The notes beneath the pieces are model-generated. The model did not search any database, was not told the DNA's origin, and saw only the letters and a list, made by a program, of their open reading frames with translations. A DNA stretch of 5,982 nucleotides from Thermoplasmata archaeon (GTDB lineage Archaea; Thermoplasmatota; Thermoplasmata; Thermoplasmatales; Aciduliprofundaceae): the NCBI GenBank assembly GCA_021160945.1, contig JAGHBQ010000055.1:1-5982 (forward strand). Direction: 5' to 3'. Below are positions 1 to 5,569 of this stretch, piece after piece. Position numbers and translations under genes: made by a program. Within the stretch, counting starts at the first letter, position 1, and every line of letters starts with the position of its first letter.

Positions 1-2
1 AA

Positions 3-95
3 AGGATATCTCGCGTAATTATCCCAAGAGAAAATAGCTACGAAATTTTTAAAAAAGAATTTGCTCATCTCAAAGCTGGGGATGCATATGGATAG
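3..95 (+). CDS. C-terminal end of an unknown upstream gene (partial, cut by window edge)
   Basis: The reading frame beginning at base 3 is open from the window edge to a TAG at 93-95 and encodes about 30 residues ending in KAGDAYG. The other two + frames close early in this stretch (TAA at 16-18, TAG at 35-37). The peptide reads as ordinary protein, with mixed charged and hydrophobic residues (for example VIIPRENSYEIFKKEF). Its stop lies just inside the next gene, giving an 8-nt overlap with the ATG at 88, the compact junction style seen elsewhere in the window. I do not recognise the family from so short a tail. It could be a chance open frame, since 30 codons is weak evidence alone; the tight junction is what raises confidence. 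Confidence 0.5.
   Translation, partial: RISRVIIPRENSYEIFKKEFAHLKAGDAYG
78..83 (+). promoter_or_regulatory. Shine-Dalgarno-like site choosing the ATG at 88
   Basis: GGGGAT matches five of six bases of the archaeal GGTGAT Shine-Dalgarno core and ends 4 nt before the ATG at 88. No comparable site precedes the TTG at 61. This favours 88 as the start of the winged-helix regulator and fits translational coupling to the upstream gene that ends at 95. Confidence 0.5.
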
Positions 96-420
96 GCGTG
101 CTCTAACAATGGTGTTGATGGATGAATATAATCTTAAAATCCTGGCAGCCTCAGCGATTAAACCTATGTCGGTTAGGGAAATTGCCTACAAATTTGATAT
201 TCCCTTGGCTAGTGCTTACAGGAAGATCAAAGAACTGGAAGGTTTTGGTTTGATAAAAGTTGAGGATACAAAACTCACACCTGACGGTAAGAGATACAAG
301 CTTTATCGCTCTCAGGTTGAGAATTTTGAAGTATCGTATCACAGAGATAAATTGAAAATAAAGCTGCATATCAAGTGGCAGGAACCGGAGATTATAGAAA
401 GAGATATTCTCACATCATAA
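88..420 (+). CDS. Small winged-helix (ArsR-like) transcriptional regulator
   Basis: This encodes a 110-aa protein whose first two thirds form a winged helix-turn-helix. A helix (about residues 13-23) leads to the segment SVREIAYKFDIP (28-39), then a probable recognition helix (40-52, LASAYRKIKELEGFG), then a short wing (LIKVED, TKLTPDGKRYKLYR). This pattern is typical of archaeal ArsR/MarR-like DNA-binding proteins. The C-terminal 35 residues are basic beta-strand-like sequence (VSYHRDKLKIKLHIKW) with no cysteine metal site, so metal sensing is unlikely. The start at 88 is chosen for its Shine-Dalgarno-like site; TTG 61 and ATG 82, 109 and 118 are in-frame alternatives. The gene overlaps the end of an unknown upstream gene and probably acts with it. 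Its 3' end overlaps the convergent epimerase gene by 6 nt. The target genes cannot be read from the sequence. Confidence 0.82.
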   Translation: MDRRALTMVLMDEYNLKILAASAIKPMSVREIAYKFDIPLASAYRKIKELEGFGLIKVEDTKLTPDGKRYKLYRSQVENFEVSYHRDKLKIKLHIKWQEPEIIERDILTS

Positions 421-1350
421 TTCTCTCAGGAGATGCCTTACAGTGAGCCTTACGCTTTCCTCACTGTTATATTTAGGTTTCCATCCATAATTCTTAATTT
501 TATCAATTGAGAGAAGCATTTTTGGCACATCTCCTTTCCAGCCTCTTTTTCCTCCGGTAAATTTGTATTTAACATTTCTAAGCTTCATTTCTTCCACTAC
601 TATATCTGCAATTTTTCTGACATTGATCCAGTCCTCGCTTCCTATGTTAAATATTTCCACATCCTCCTTACGGTGCTCGTATCCAAATATTATGGCATCA
701 ATGCAATCCTTCACATACAGATATGATTTGCTCTGAGTACCATCTCCAAGGATCTCCAGTTCCCTTGGATTTCTCCTGAGTTTCATTATGAAATCATATA
801 TTACTCCATGAGTGCTTCTTGGACCAACGATATTAGCAAATCTGAAAATTACTGCTTTCATTCCAAAGGTGTGGGCATAGGATGTTATAAAAGCCTCCGC
901 TGCAAGCTTGGATGCTCCATAGAGAGATATAGGTATCAAAGGCCCATAATCTTCAGGTGTTGGGATTGTTTTTGCTTCTCCATAAACCGTGGATGTGGAT
1001 GTGAAAATTATATCCCTGATATCATTTATTCTCATTGCCTCCAGAAGATTGTATGTGGTCCGAACATTCTGCTCAAAGTGTATCTTGGTGTCTTTTGCAC
1101 CAAGTTTCACATCTGGATTTGCGGCCACATGGTATACGAGATCGATATCCCTTGTTTCTCTCTTGAGGGTTTCTAAGTCAAGAAGATCGGCTTTGACAAA
1201 CTCAAAATTTTTCTTATTCATATGTTTCTCTATGAACTCTATTTTCCCCGAGCTTAAGTTATCGTACACTTTGACCTCATGCTTTTCAGAGAGCTTATCG
1301 ACAAGATGACTTCCTATGAACCCGGCACCTCCGGTCACCATAATTCTCAT
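415..1350 (-). CDS. NAD-dependent sugar-nucleotide epimerase/dehydratase (GalE-like extended SDR)
   Basis: A 311-aa extended short-chain dehydrogenase/reductase of the UDP-glucose 4-epimerase group, of normal length for the family. The N-terminal Rossmann fold carries the NAD motif GGAGFIGS (residues 7-14) and an acidic residue after beta 2 (D30 in VYDNLSSG) that should bind the adenosine ribose. The catalytic region has TSTSTVYGE (117-125) and the Y-x3-K pair Y144/K148 in LYGASK. RFANIVGPR (about 169-177) and GDGTQSKSYLYVKD are typical of the substrate-binding half. The family interconverts nucleotide sugars in the cytoplasm, often for glycan or glycolipid synthesis; whether this one acts on UDP-Glc/Gal, GlcNAc or another sugar is not readable here. 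It is the last gene of the flpA operon, starts inside an ATGA overlap with the membrane-protein gene, and has a good Shine-Dalgarno. No glycosyltransferase lies nearby in the window. Confidence 0.9.
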   Translation of the reverse strand: MRIMVTGGAGFIGSHLVDKLSEKHEVKVYDNLSSGKIEFIEKHMNKKNFEFVKADLLDLETLKRETRDIDLVYHVAANPDVKLGAKDTKIHFEQNVRTTYNLLEAMRINDIRDIIFTSTSTVYGEAKTIPTPEDYGPLIPISLYGASKLAAEAFITSYAHTFGMKAVIFRFANIVGPRSTHGVIYDFIMKLRRNPRELEILGDGTQSKSYLYVKDCIDAIIFGYEHRKEDVEIFNIGSEDWINVRKIADIVVEEMKLRNVKYKFTGGKRGWKGDVPKMLLSIDKIKNYGWKPKYNSEESVRLTVRHLLREL

Positions 1351-2003
1351 ATTTCCTCACCCTTGAGCCATTTGTATATTACCGAGAGTACGATTATGAA
1401 TATAATTATTCCTCCAATTATGAGGAGTGCTTTTTCTCCAAATGTGAAAATTGCAAAGTACGCACCAAAACCAATGATGAGGGTACCTATAATTGCCCCT
1501 AGCCCTATGGAAGCCAGAACCTTATATTTTTCAAGGCCGAAGATTCTCCCAATTACTGTGGCAGTTAAACCTCCTGAACCCTGAAAGGGAACAGCAACGA
1601 ACGCGGCTATGCCTGCATATGCGAATTTTCTAAGAATTCGGTGCTCCTTCCATTTCTTCTTCCCTATTTTTTCCAGCTTTTGTATATATCTTCCCAGTAG
1701 AGGTATCATTTTCACAAGATCCCAGTTCCACCCGACCCACCAGGCAACAAGAATATCCACCATAGATATAAGAGTGGAAGCGATAAATATGCTCCATATT
1801 CCATAGTTATCCTTAAGGAAATAAACAGCGGCCGGAACCATGCTTTCCTTTCCTGCAGGAGGGATGAGATAAAGAACGAGGATACCTCCAATGTGATAAA
1901 AGATAGAATCGGGAAAAAGGATGTAGAGCAAGAGTATGAAGATTACAGCAACAATAATTGGAAAAGCAAAACGGTAGATTCTCACCAATATATTCTCTTT
2001 CAT
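1347..2003 (-). CDS. Small multi-pass membrane protein, Sm_multidrug_ex/COG2426-like
   Basis: A 218-aa integral membrane protein with about six hydrophobic segments (roughly residues 12-30, 34-50, 68-92, 128-157, 162-188 and 191-212) and a basic cytoplasmic-type loop at 104-127 (KLEKIGKKKWKEHRILRKF). The paired re-entrant-looking stretches LIPPAGKESMVPAAVY (46-61) and FVAVPFQGSGGLTATVIGRI (135-154), the latter with a proline/glycine core, resemble the family annotated as putative small multidrug export protein (PF06695/COG2426). That family name rests on little experiment, so transport of drugs should not be assumed; an unknown membrane transporter or lipid-handling role is possible. The gene sits between flpA and the epimerase gene with ATGA overlaps at both ends. 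A GGTGGG Shine-Dalgarno at 2007-2012 precedes its start by 3 nt. Family assignment comes from motif memory, not a search. Confidence 0.75.
   Translation of the reverse strand: MKENILVRIYRFAFPIIVAVIFILLLYILFPDSIFYHIGGILVLYLIPPAGKESMVPAAVYFLKDNYGIWSIFIASTLISMVDILVAWWVGWNWDLVKMIPLLGRYIQKLEKIGKKKWKEHRILRKFAYAGIAAFVAVPFQGSGGLTATVIGRIFGLEKYKVLASIGLGAIIGTLIIGFGAYFAIFTFGEKALLIIGGIIIFIIVLSVIYKWLKGEEI
1355..1361 (-). promoter_or_regulatory. Shine-Dalgarno of the epimerase gene
   Basis: On the minus strand GGTGAGG ends 4 nt before the ATG at 1350. It is a near-perfect match to the archaeal GGAGGTGAT-type site and lies inside the coding end of the preceding membrane-protein gene. It supports the 1350 start and independent re-initiation at the ATGA overlap. 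Confidence 0.65.
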
Positions 2004-2635
2004 CTTCCCACCACGATAGCATAGTGGTCCTTCTGAAACCTTTTAAGGTCAATGATTTCCTTGATTGTGAATTTCTCTCCTATTAATTTTGTGGTGGCTT
2101 TTAGAATCTCTCGAGGTTTTTTTCTAACATTTATTGTTCTCGTTTTGAGCATGAGATAGCCAATTTCTGGCTCATAATGCTCCATATTTTTGATGAATAT
2201 CTCCACCTGATCTCTCTGAGAGATGTCCTGATATATCACATGGGGAGAATCCACAAAAATGGAATATTCTTCAGGCTTTCTGGCATCGTTCAAAATGGGG
2301 ATTATATTCCTCCTTCTCTCTGCCAGGGAAACTAGGGACTCCATAGAGATAGGGGATATTTCAACAGCCCACACAATATGGGAAATATCGGAGATATGGC
2401 TCACAGTGGTTCCTGTGGCAGCTCCGAGATACAAAATTGCCGAATCTTTAAATTTGAAATTCTCGAGACCTAAGTACATGGCTGCAGCAAGTTTACTTCT
2501 CGCGGGATCCCATCTCCTGTAGAGCTTTTTCCCCTCTCTCACTATTTTCTCACCATATACAGGCTCTGGATCCTCTGTTGGAGTGTAATAATTCTTCCCA
2601 TCAGTGTATACCCCCTGATATCTTGATCTTCGCAT
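2000..2635 (-). CDS. flpA: Fibrillarin-like rRNA/tRNA 2'-O-methyltransferase
   Basis: This is archaeal fibrillarin, the methyltransferase of box C/D RNPs. It transfers methyl groups from S-adenosylmethionine to ribose 2'-OH in rRNA and tRNA, with guide RNA, L7Ae and Nop5. The 211-aa product has a short N-terminal beta domain (to about residue 40) with VYGEK, then a Rossmann methyltransferase fold. The SAM-binding motif is YLGAATGTT (69-77), followed by E92 after the second strand and D117 in LNDARKPEEY. The K-D-K-H catalytic set is visible as K48 (SKLAAA), D137 (YQDISQ), K164 (LKTRTI) and H204 (QKDHY). The start is uncertain: ATG 2650 is in frame and adds five residues (MASTT), but neither start has a Shine-Dalgarno, and a TATA-like box about 25 nt upstream of 2635 suggests a leaderless start there. 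Nop5, its frequent genomic partner, is not in the window. First gene of a three-gene minus-strand operon. Confidence 0.93.
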   Translation of the reverse strand: MRRSRYQGVYTDGKNYYTPTEDPEPVYGEKIVREGKKLYRRWDPARSKLAAAMYLGLENFKFKDSAILYLGAATGTTVSHISDISHIVWAVEISPISMESLVSLAERRRNIIPILNDARKPEEYSIFVDSPHVIYQDISQRDQVEIFIKNMEHYEPEIGYLMLKTRTINVRKKPREILKATTKLIGEKFTIKEIIDLKRFQKDHYAIVVGR

Positions 2636-2655
2636 AGTGGTAGATGCCATCTTGG

Positions 2656-2664
2656 ATATTTAAT
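2656..2664 (-). promoter_or_regulatory. Probable TATA box of the flpA operon
   Basis: The minus strand reads ATTAAATAT here, centred about 25 nt upstream of ATG 2635, the spacing expected for archaeal TBP/TFB promoters initiating at the first base of a leaderless message. An alternative is the minus-strand reading TATAAAAAT at about 2689-2697, which would place initiation near 2667 and give a leader of about 17 nt before ATG 2650. Only transcript 5'-end data would separate them. Confidence 0.45.
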
Positions 2665-2689
2665 GTTTCTCTCAAACTTCAACATCAAA

Positions 2690-2697
2690 TTTTTATA
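2690..2697 (+). promoter_or_regulatory. TATA box of the thiD-nuclease operon
   Basis: TTTTTATA is centred about 25 nt upstream of ATG 2719, within the AT-rich divergent gap between flpA and thiD. The distance predicts transcription starting at or next to the start codon, consistent with no Shine-Dalgarno before it. The same stretch read on the other strand is also TATA-like, so it might serve both directions. Confidence 0.6.
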
Positions 2698-2718
2698 CAC
2701 CTGTTTTTTTTCATGCTT

Positions 2719-3450
2719 ATGGAACTTCTCTCCATAGGTGGTTTTGATCCCACTGCAGGAGCAGGTGTCATTCGTGATATTCTAACATTCAGAAAGCTCA
2801 GTGTTTATGGTTTTGCAGTGATAACTGCAGTTACCTTTCAAAACCTTGATGGATTCTACGGTTTTCATCCTTTAAAAGGAGAGGACGTGGAGAGGCAAAT
2901 AAATTCTTTGGAGGGAGAGGAAATAAAGTTTGTGAAGATAAGTATGGTGGGCAGCGGAGAAATTGCAAAAATTCTTGAGGACAAAATAAAGAGGAATCGA
3001 TGGTTTGTGATTTTTGACCCTCTTTTGTCCGCCAAAAATGGTTATGTGTTAAATCTTATGGAAAATATAGAGGGTATACTGAAGCTTGCAAAAGTGATAG
3101 TGCCAAATGTACCTGAAGCAGAGATTATCTCGGGAATTAAGATAAAAGATGAGGATACTGCAATTAAGGCAGGTTTGAAGATAAGGGAAATATATGGAGG
3201 AGATGTTATAATAAAAGGAGGACATCTAAGCGGGGTGAACTATCTCATCTCTGATGAAATTAAGAAGATAAAAACGAAGCTCCTCCCAAAAACAGTGCAT
3301 GGAACTGGCTGTGCCTATTCTTCGGCTCTTATGGCGTATCTCTCTAAGGGGTTAACTTTGGAAGAAGCATTTTACTCCGCCCAAAAATTTATGGAGGAAG
3401 AAATGGAGAAAAGTCTTGCTTTTGGTGGAAGTTATGAGGTGCTTCCATGA
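2719..3450 (+). CDS. thiD: Hydroxymethylpyrimidine / HMP-phosphate kinase, ThiD family
   Basis: A 243-aa ribokinase-fold kinase that phosphorylates 4-amino-5-hydroxymethyl-2-methylpyrimidine and its monophosphate to HMP-PP, the pyrimidine half of thiamine, in the cytoplasm. Family marks are the N-terminal substrate loop SIGGFDPTAGAG (residues 5-16), AVTFQN shortly after, VPNVPEAEIISG in the middle, VIIKGGH (ATP side), and the anion-hole and catalytic motif HGTGC (194-198) followed by SSALMAYLSKG. The length is near that of single-domain ThiD; it lacks the C-terminal ThiN domain found fused to ThiD in many archaea, because the frame stops soon after the kinase core. The start at 2719 is preferred over 2713 and over 2644, since it puts Met four residues before the SIGG strand and 25 nt after the TATA box; the 2644 extension is very hydrophobic and would cover the promoter. 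The 3' end overlaps the nuclease gene by ATGA. Confidence 0.9.
   Translation: MELLSIGGFDPTAGAGVIRDILTFRKLSVYGFAVITAVTFQNLDGFYGFHPLKGEDVERQINSLEGEEIKFVKISMVGSGEIAKILEDKIKRNRWFVIFDPLLSAKNGYVLNLMENIEGILKLAKVIVPNVPEAEIISGIKIKDEDTAIKAGLKIREIYGGDVIIKGGHLSGVNYLISDEIKKIKTKLLPKTVHGTGCAYSSALMAYLSKGLTLEEAFYSAQKFMEEEMEKSLAFGGSYEVLP
3436..3441 (+). promoter_or_regulatory. Shine-Dalgarno of the Cas4-like nuclease gene
   Basis: GAGGTG ends 5 nt before ATG 3447 and lies within the last codons of thiD. It fixes the nuclease start and supports translation coupled to thiD through the ATGA overlap. Confidence 0.6.
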
Positions 3451-4187
3451 GGCTGAGTTACTCCTCATATGCAACATATGCCACATGTCCCCTTAGATAC
3501 CATCTTGAAAGAGAGTATCCTCTGCGTGGTCCTGAGTATGCAGATCTTTTGATAGGTAGATATATGCATCGATTTTTTTATAATCTCATGGACTTCTGGG
3601 ATGTGGAAAAGAATGCGAATGAAATATGGAAAGAGATCAAATCAGGGAGAAAGCTAATTTACAGTGATGAATTATGCAGCGAGTTTGAAGATATTCGGGA
3701 TATGCAATCCTACTATAGCTCTCTTAAAAATACTCTCATTCTTAGCAACAGTGAGGAAAGATACTTGGATAAGATAAGGAGAATAATGGAGATATCTTCT
3801 AAGCTCTCCTGGAAGCTGAGGGGAAAAGATTACAGGAAAGAAGTGAGAATGTATAGTAAGGTTGGAGATGTGCAAGTTTTTGGCATTGCAGATTTAATGG
3901 GTAAAGATGAGATATTGGAACTGAAAACAGGAAAAATAAATGGATATGAGTTGCAGATAGCCTTTTACTCTCTCATTTTTTATCTAAACAATTACATCCT
4001 ACCAAGAGCTAAACTGGTTTCTCTCTACACGGGAGAGCTCAGAGAGATAAAACTATCTGTAAAACTCATTGAAAACCTGTATTCGGAGATAAATAAAACT
4101 GCTTCAAGGATAAAAAAAGGAATATTTACTCCACGAAGAGGGGAGTGGTGCATTTATTGTCCCTATAGAAGTGTATGCTCACAATAG
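3447..4187 (+). CDS. Cas4/RecB-like PD-(D/E)XK nuclease with probable Fe-S cluster
   Basis: A 246-aa protein with the layout of Cas4 and AddB/RecB-type exonucleases. The N-terminus carries LSYSSYATYATCPLRYHLE (residues 3-21), the classic S-x-S-x-L/Y...CP-x-x-Y signature with C14, followed by GRYMH with H41. The nuclease core then shows E132, GIADLMG (D149), ILELKTG (E158-x-K160) and the helix motif Q170-x3-Y174. Three C-terminal cysteines (C235, C238, C244 in WCIYCPYRSVC) complete the set that, with C14, binds a 4Fe-4S cluster in Cas4 and AddB. All expected active-site residues are present, so it is probably an active DNA nuclease acting on free ends or single strands in the cytoplasm. No cas genes or CRISPR repeats are in the window, so this is likely a stand-alone housekeeping or repair nuclease. 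It follows thiD with an ATGA overlap; no functional link with thiamine synthesis is evident. Confidence 0.85.
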   Translation: MRLSYSSYATYATCPLRYHLEREYPLRGPEYADLLIGRYMHRFFYNLMDFWDVEKNANEIWKEIKSGRKLIYSDELCSEFEDIRDMQSYYSSLKNTLILSNSEERYLDKIRRIMEISSKLSWKLRGKDYRKEVRMYSKVGDVQVFGIADLMGKDEILELKTGKINGYELQIAFYSLIFYLNNYILPRAKLVSLYTGELREIKLSVKLIENLYSEINKTASRIKKGIFTPRRGEWCIYCPYRSVCSQ

Positions 4188-4221
4188 GGTTATTTGCAGA
4201 GAATAAGAATTGGAGCCTAAA

Positions 4222-4230
4222 TTTTTAATA
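4222..4230 (+). promoter_or_regulatory. TATA box of the prepilin peptidase gene
   Basis: TTTTTAATA is centred 27 nt upstream of ATG 4253 in the 65-bp gap after the nuclease gene. The spacing predicts a leaderless or nearly leaderless transcript, and the AT-rich stretch between box and ATG has no Shine-Dalgarno. I see no convincing terminator in this gap. Confidence 0.55.
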
Positions 4231-4252
4231 TGTGATTTGAATAATTTATTTT

Positions 4253-5098
4253 ATGATTTCCTTGGATCTTCTGAGATTCATTTTGGCGATGCCGTTCTTT
4301 ATCTATGCATCTTACTCGGATCTAAAGGAGAGGCTTGTAAGCACAGCTGTATGGTTTTTCCTTGGAATTTTCTCCATAGCCCTTCTCTTTTATCAGTATC
4401 ATACTCTCATTCATATACTTGCCATATTGCCCTCCATAATACTTTTTTATGAATGGTTTGTGGAGTGGGATAAGAGGCTATATTCTTACATTTCAATTGG
4501 TGTTTCTCTTCTCTTATTTTTATCCGCTTTGGTGTATGCGATTCTCCAAAAAATTTACATCACACCTCTCCTTGTGATGACCATTCTAATTCTTCTTTTC
4601 AGGGCATTGTATAGAATTCGGCTCATAAAGGGGAGGGCAGATGCCAGAGCTTTAATGAGCATAACACTGCTCCAACCAACATATCCTCGAACTCTCTTTT
4701 CAATATTTCCCCTCTGGAATCCAAAATATGTGGAGATTGTGGAAATAACTTTTCCTTTTGCATTTCTCGCGCTTCTGTATGCAGGCATATTCTTCCTTCT
4801 GTTCCTCGTGGGTATGGGAATAATGAATGCTCTTAAAGGCGACACAGGATTCCCTGAAATGTTTATGGGCTACCGATTACCTCTGGATGAAGTTCAATAC
4901 CATCATGTGTGGCTTATGGAAAGAATAGTGGATGGGGAGCATGTTCTTTACCTCTCTCCCCGTGAGCATACCCAGGAAGACATAGAAAAGCTAAAGAAAA
5001 TTGGGCAAAATAAGGTATGGGTCCAGCCCAAAATACCTTTTATTGTGTTCATAACTGCAGGATTGTTCGCTGCCTATTTATTAGGAAACTTTCTGTGA
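4253..5098 (+). CDS. Archaeal type IV prepilin/preflagellin peptidase (A24 family)
   Basis: A 281-aa membrane aspartic protease that should cleave class III signal peptides of archaellins and type IV-like pilins at the cytoplasmic membrane face. The first catalytic aspartate is D23 in ASYSDLKERLVS, directly after the first membrane helix, matching the family Y-x-D-x-K-x-R pattern. The second is D130 in KGRADARAL, the archaeal version of the GxGD motif. Hydrophobic segments lie at about 6-22, 33-49, 52-70, 80-98, 102-117, 165-190 and 261-281. The C-terminal part (about 192-260), with HHVWLMERI and KVWVQPKIPF, resembles the Arc_PepC_II extension found in longer archaeal A24 peptidases. Its neighbours offer no pilin or secretion ATPase, so it appears separately promoted and may serve several pilin systems. 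The last 18 nt overlap the convergent CBS gene. The exact class (FlaK, PibD or EppA) cannot be decided here. Confidence 0.88.
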   Translation: MISLDLLRFILAMPFFIYASYSDLKERLVSTAVWFFLGIFSIALLFYQYHTLIHILAILPSIILFYEWFVEWDKRLYSYISIGVSLLLFLSALVYAILQKIYITPLLVMTILILLFRALYRIRLIKGRADARALMSITLLQPTYPRTLFSIFPLWNPKYVEIVEITFPFAFLALLYAGIFFLLFLVGMGIMNALKGDTGFPEMFMGYRLPLDEVQYHHVWLMERIVDGEHVLYLSPREHTQEDIEKLKKIGQNKVWVQPKIPFIVFITAGLFAAYLLGNFL

Positions 5099-5569
5099 AG
5101 TTTTGCTGAGAGCACGAAGGATATCGCTACGGGTTAATATGCCTATTACTCTTTTCTCCTCATCTATTACAGGCAACCTCGATACTTCCTTTTTTACTAA
5201 AAGGTAAAGGGCATCGTATATGTCATCTTCGGGTTTCACATAATGGACTCTTTTTTCCATGACTTCCTCCACTATTATACTGGATATCTTTTTGAAAATG
5301 TCTTTTTGAGATTCTTGGGGCAAGCTCAAGGGTATGGTTTCCATAAAATCAAAGGGCGTTGGAAAAATATAGATTCCAAGTCCCCCTATCTGCTCCTTGA
5401 GTATCTCAAGAACGTCTTTCACAGTGAGTATCCCAATAAGTTTTCCTTCAGTGTTTACTACAGGAGCTCCACTTATTCCCTTCTTTGCCAGGAGCTGGGT
5501 AGCCTCCTTAATTGTCATATCCGGTTTTAAGGTAATTACATTTCTATTCATCACATCTTCCACTTTCAT
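5081..5569 (-). CDS. Two-CBS-domain protein
   Basis: A 162-aa protein consisting of a tandem CBS pair (Bateman module) and little else. CBS1 spans about residues 1-57 (VEDVMNRNVITLKPDMTIKE, GAPVV, KLIGILTVKDVLE) and CBS2 about 101-154 (EEVMEKRVHYVKPEDDIYDA, SRLPVID, RVIGILTRSDIL). Such modules bind adenine nucleotides or S-adenosylmethionine and act as energy or metabolite sensors; the (G)ILT-x-x-D segments that contact ribose in many members are intact in both halves. The linker (about 58-98) is unusually long and partly hydrophobic (IGGLGIYIFPTPFDFMETIP), so it may pack against a partner. No catalytic domain is attached. The start shares one base with the stop of the preceding 128-aa gene (TAATG), and a GAGGCGA Shine-Dalgarno at 5575-5581 stands 5 nt before it. 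The ligand and target are unknown. Confidence 0.9.
   Translation of the reverse strand: MKVEDVMNRNVITLKPDMTIKEATQLLAKKGISGAPVVNTEGKLIGILTVKDVLEILKEQIGGLGIYIFPTPFDFMETIPLSLPQESQKDIFKKISSIIVEEVMEKRVHYVKPEDDIYDALYLLVKKEVSRLPVIDEEKRVIGILTRSDILRALSKTSQKVS

Noticed and set aside
808..1176. Open frame of 122 codons antisense to the epimerase gene
   Set aside because: The translation is cysteine-rich and irregular, typical of an antisense shadow, and it lies wholly opposite the conserved catalytic region of the epimerase.
1279..1584. Open frame of 101 codons antisense to the membrane-protein/epimerase junction
   Set aside because: It spans the opposite strand of two well-supported genes, has no promoter or Shine-Dalgarno, and shows no domain pattern.
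2644..2718. N-terminal extension of ThiD from ATG 2644 (25 extra residues, hydrophobic)
   Set aside because: It would cover the TATA box and overlap the divergent flpA start, and ThiD proteins begin close to the substrate-loop strand. ATG 2719 fits both promoter spacing and family length.
3447..4187. CRISPR-associated Cas4
   Set aside because: The motifs match the Cas4/RecB nuclease group, but there are no repeats, spacers or other cas genes in the window, so a CRISPR role is not supported.
4188..4252. Possible terminator or small RNA in the gap after the nuclease gene
   Set aside because: I see no stem-loop or long T-tract beyond the short TTTTT that is better explained as the TATA box of the next gene.
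4210..4452. Open frame of 80 codons across the start of the prepilin peptidase gene
   Set aside because: It runs in another frame over the peptidase N-terminus and its TATA box, starts with TTG, and its translation has no recognisable features. The peptidase frame holds the catalytic motif.
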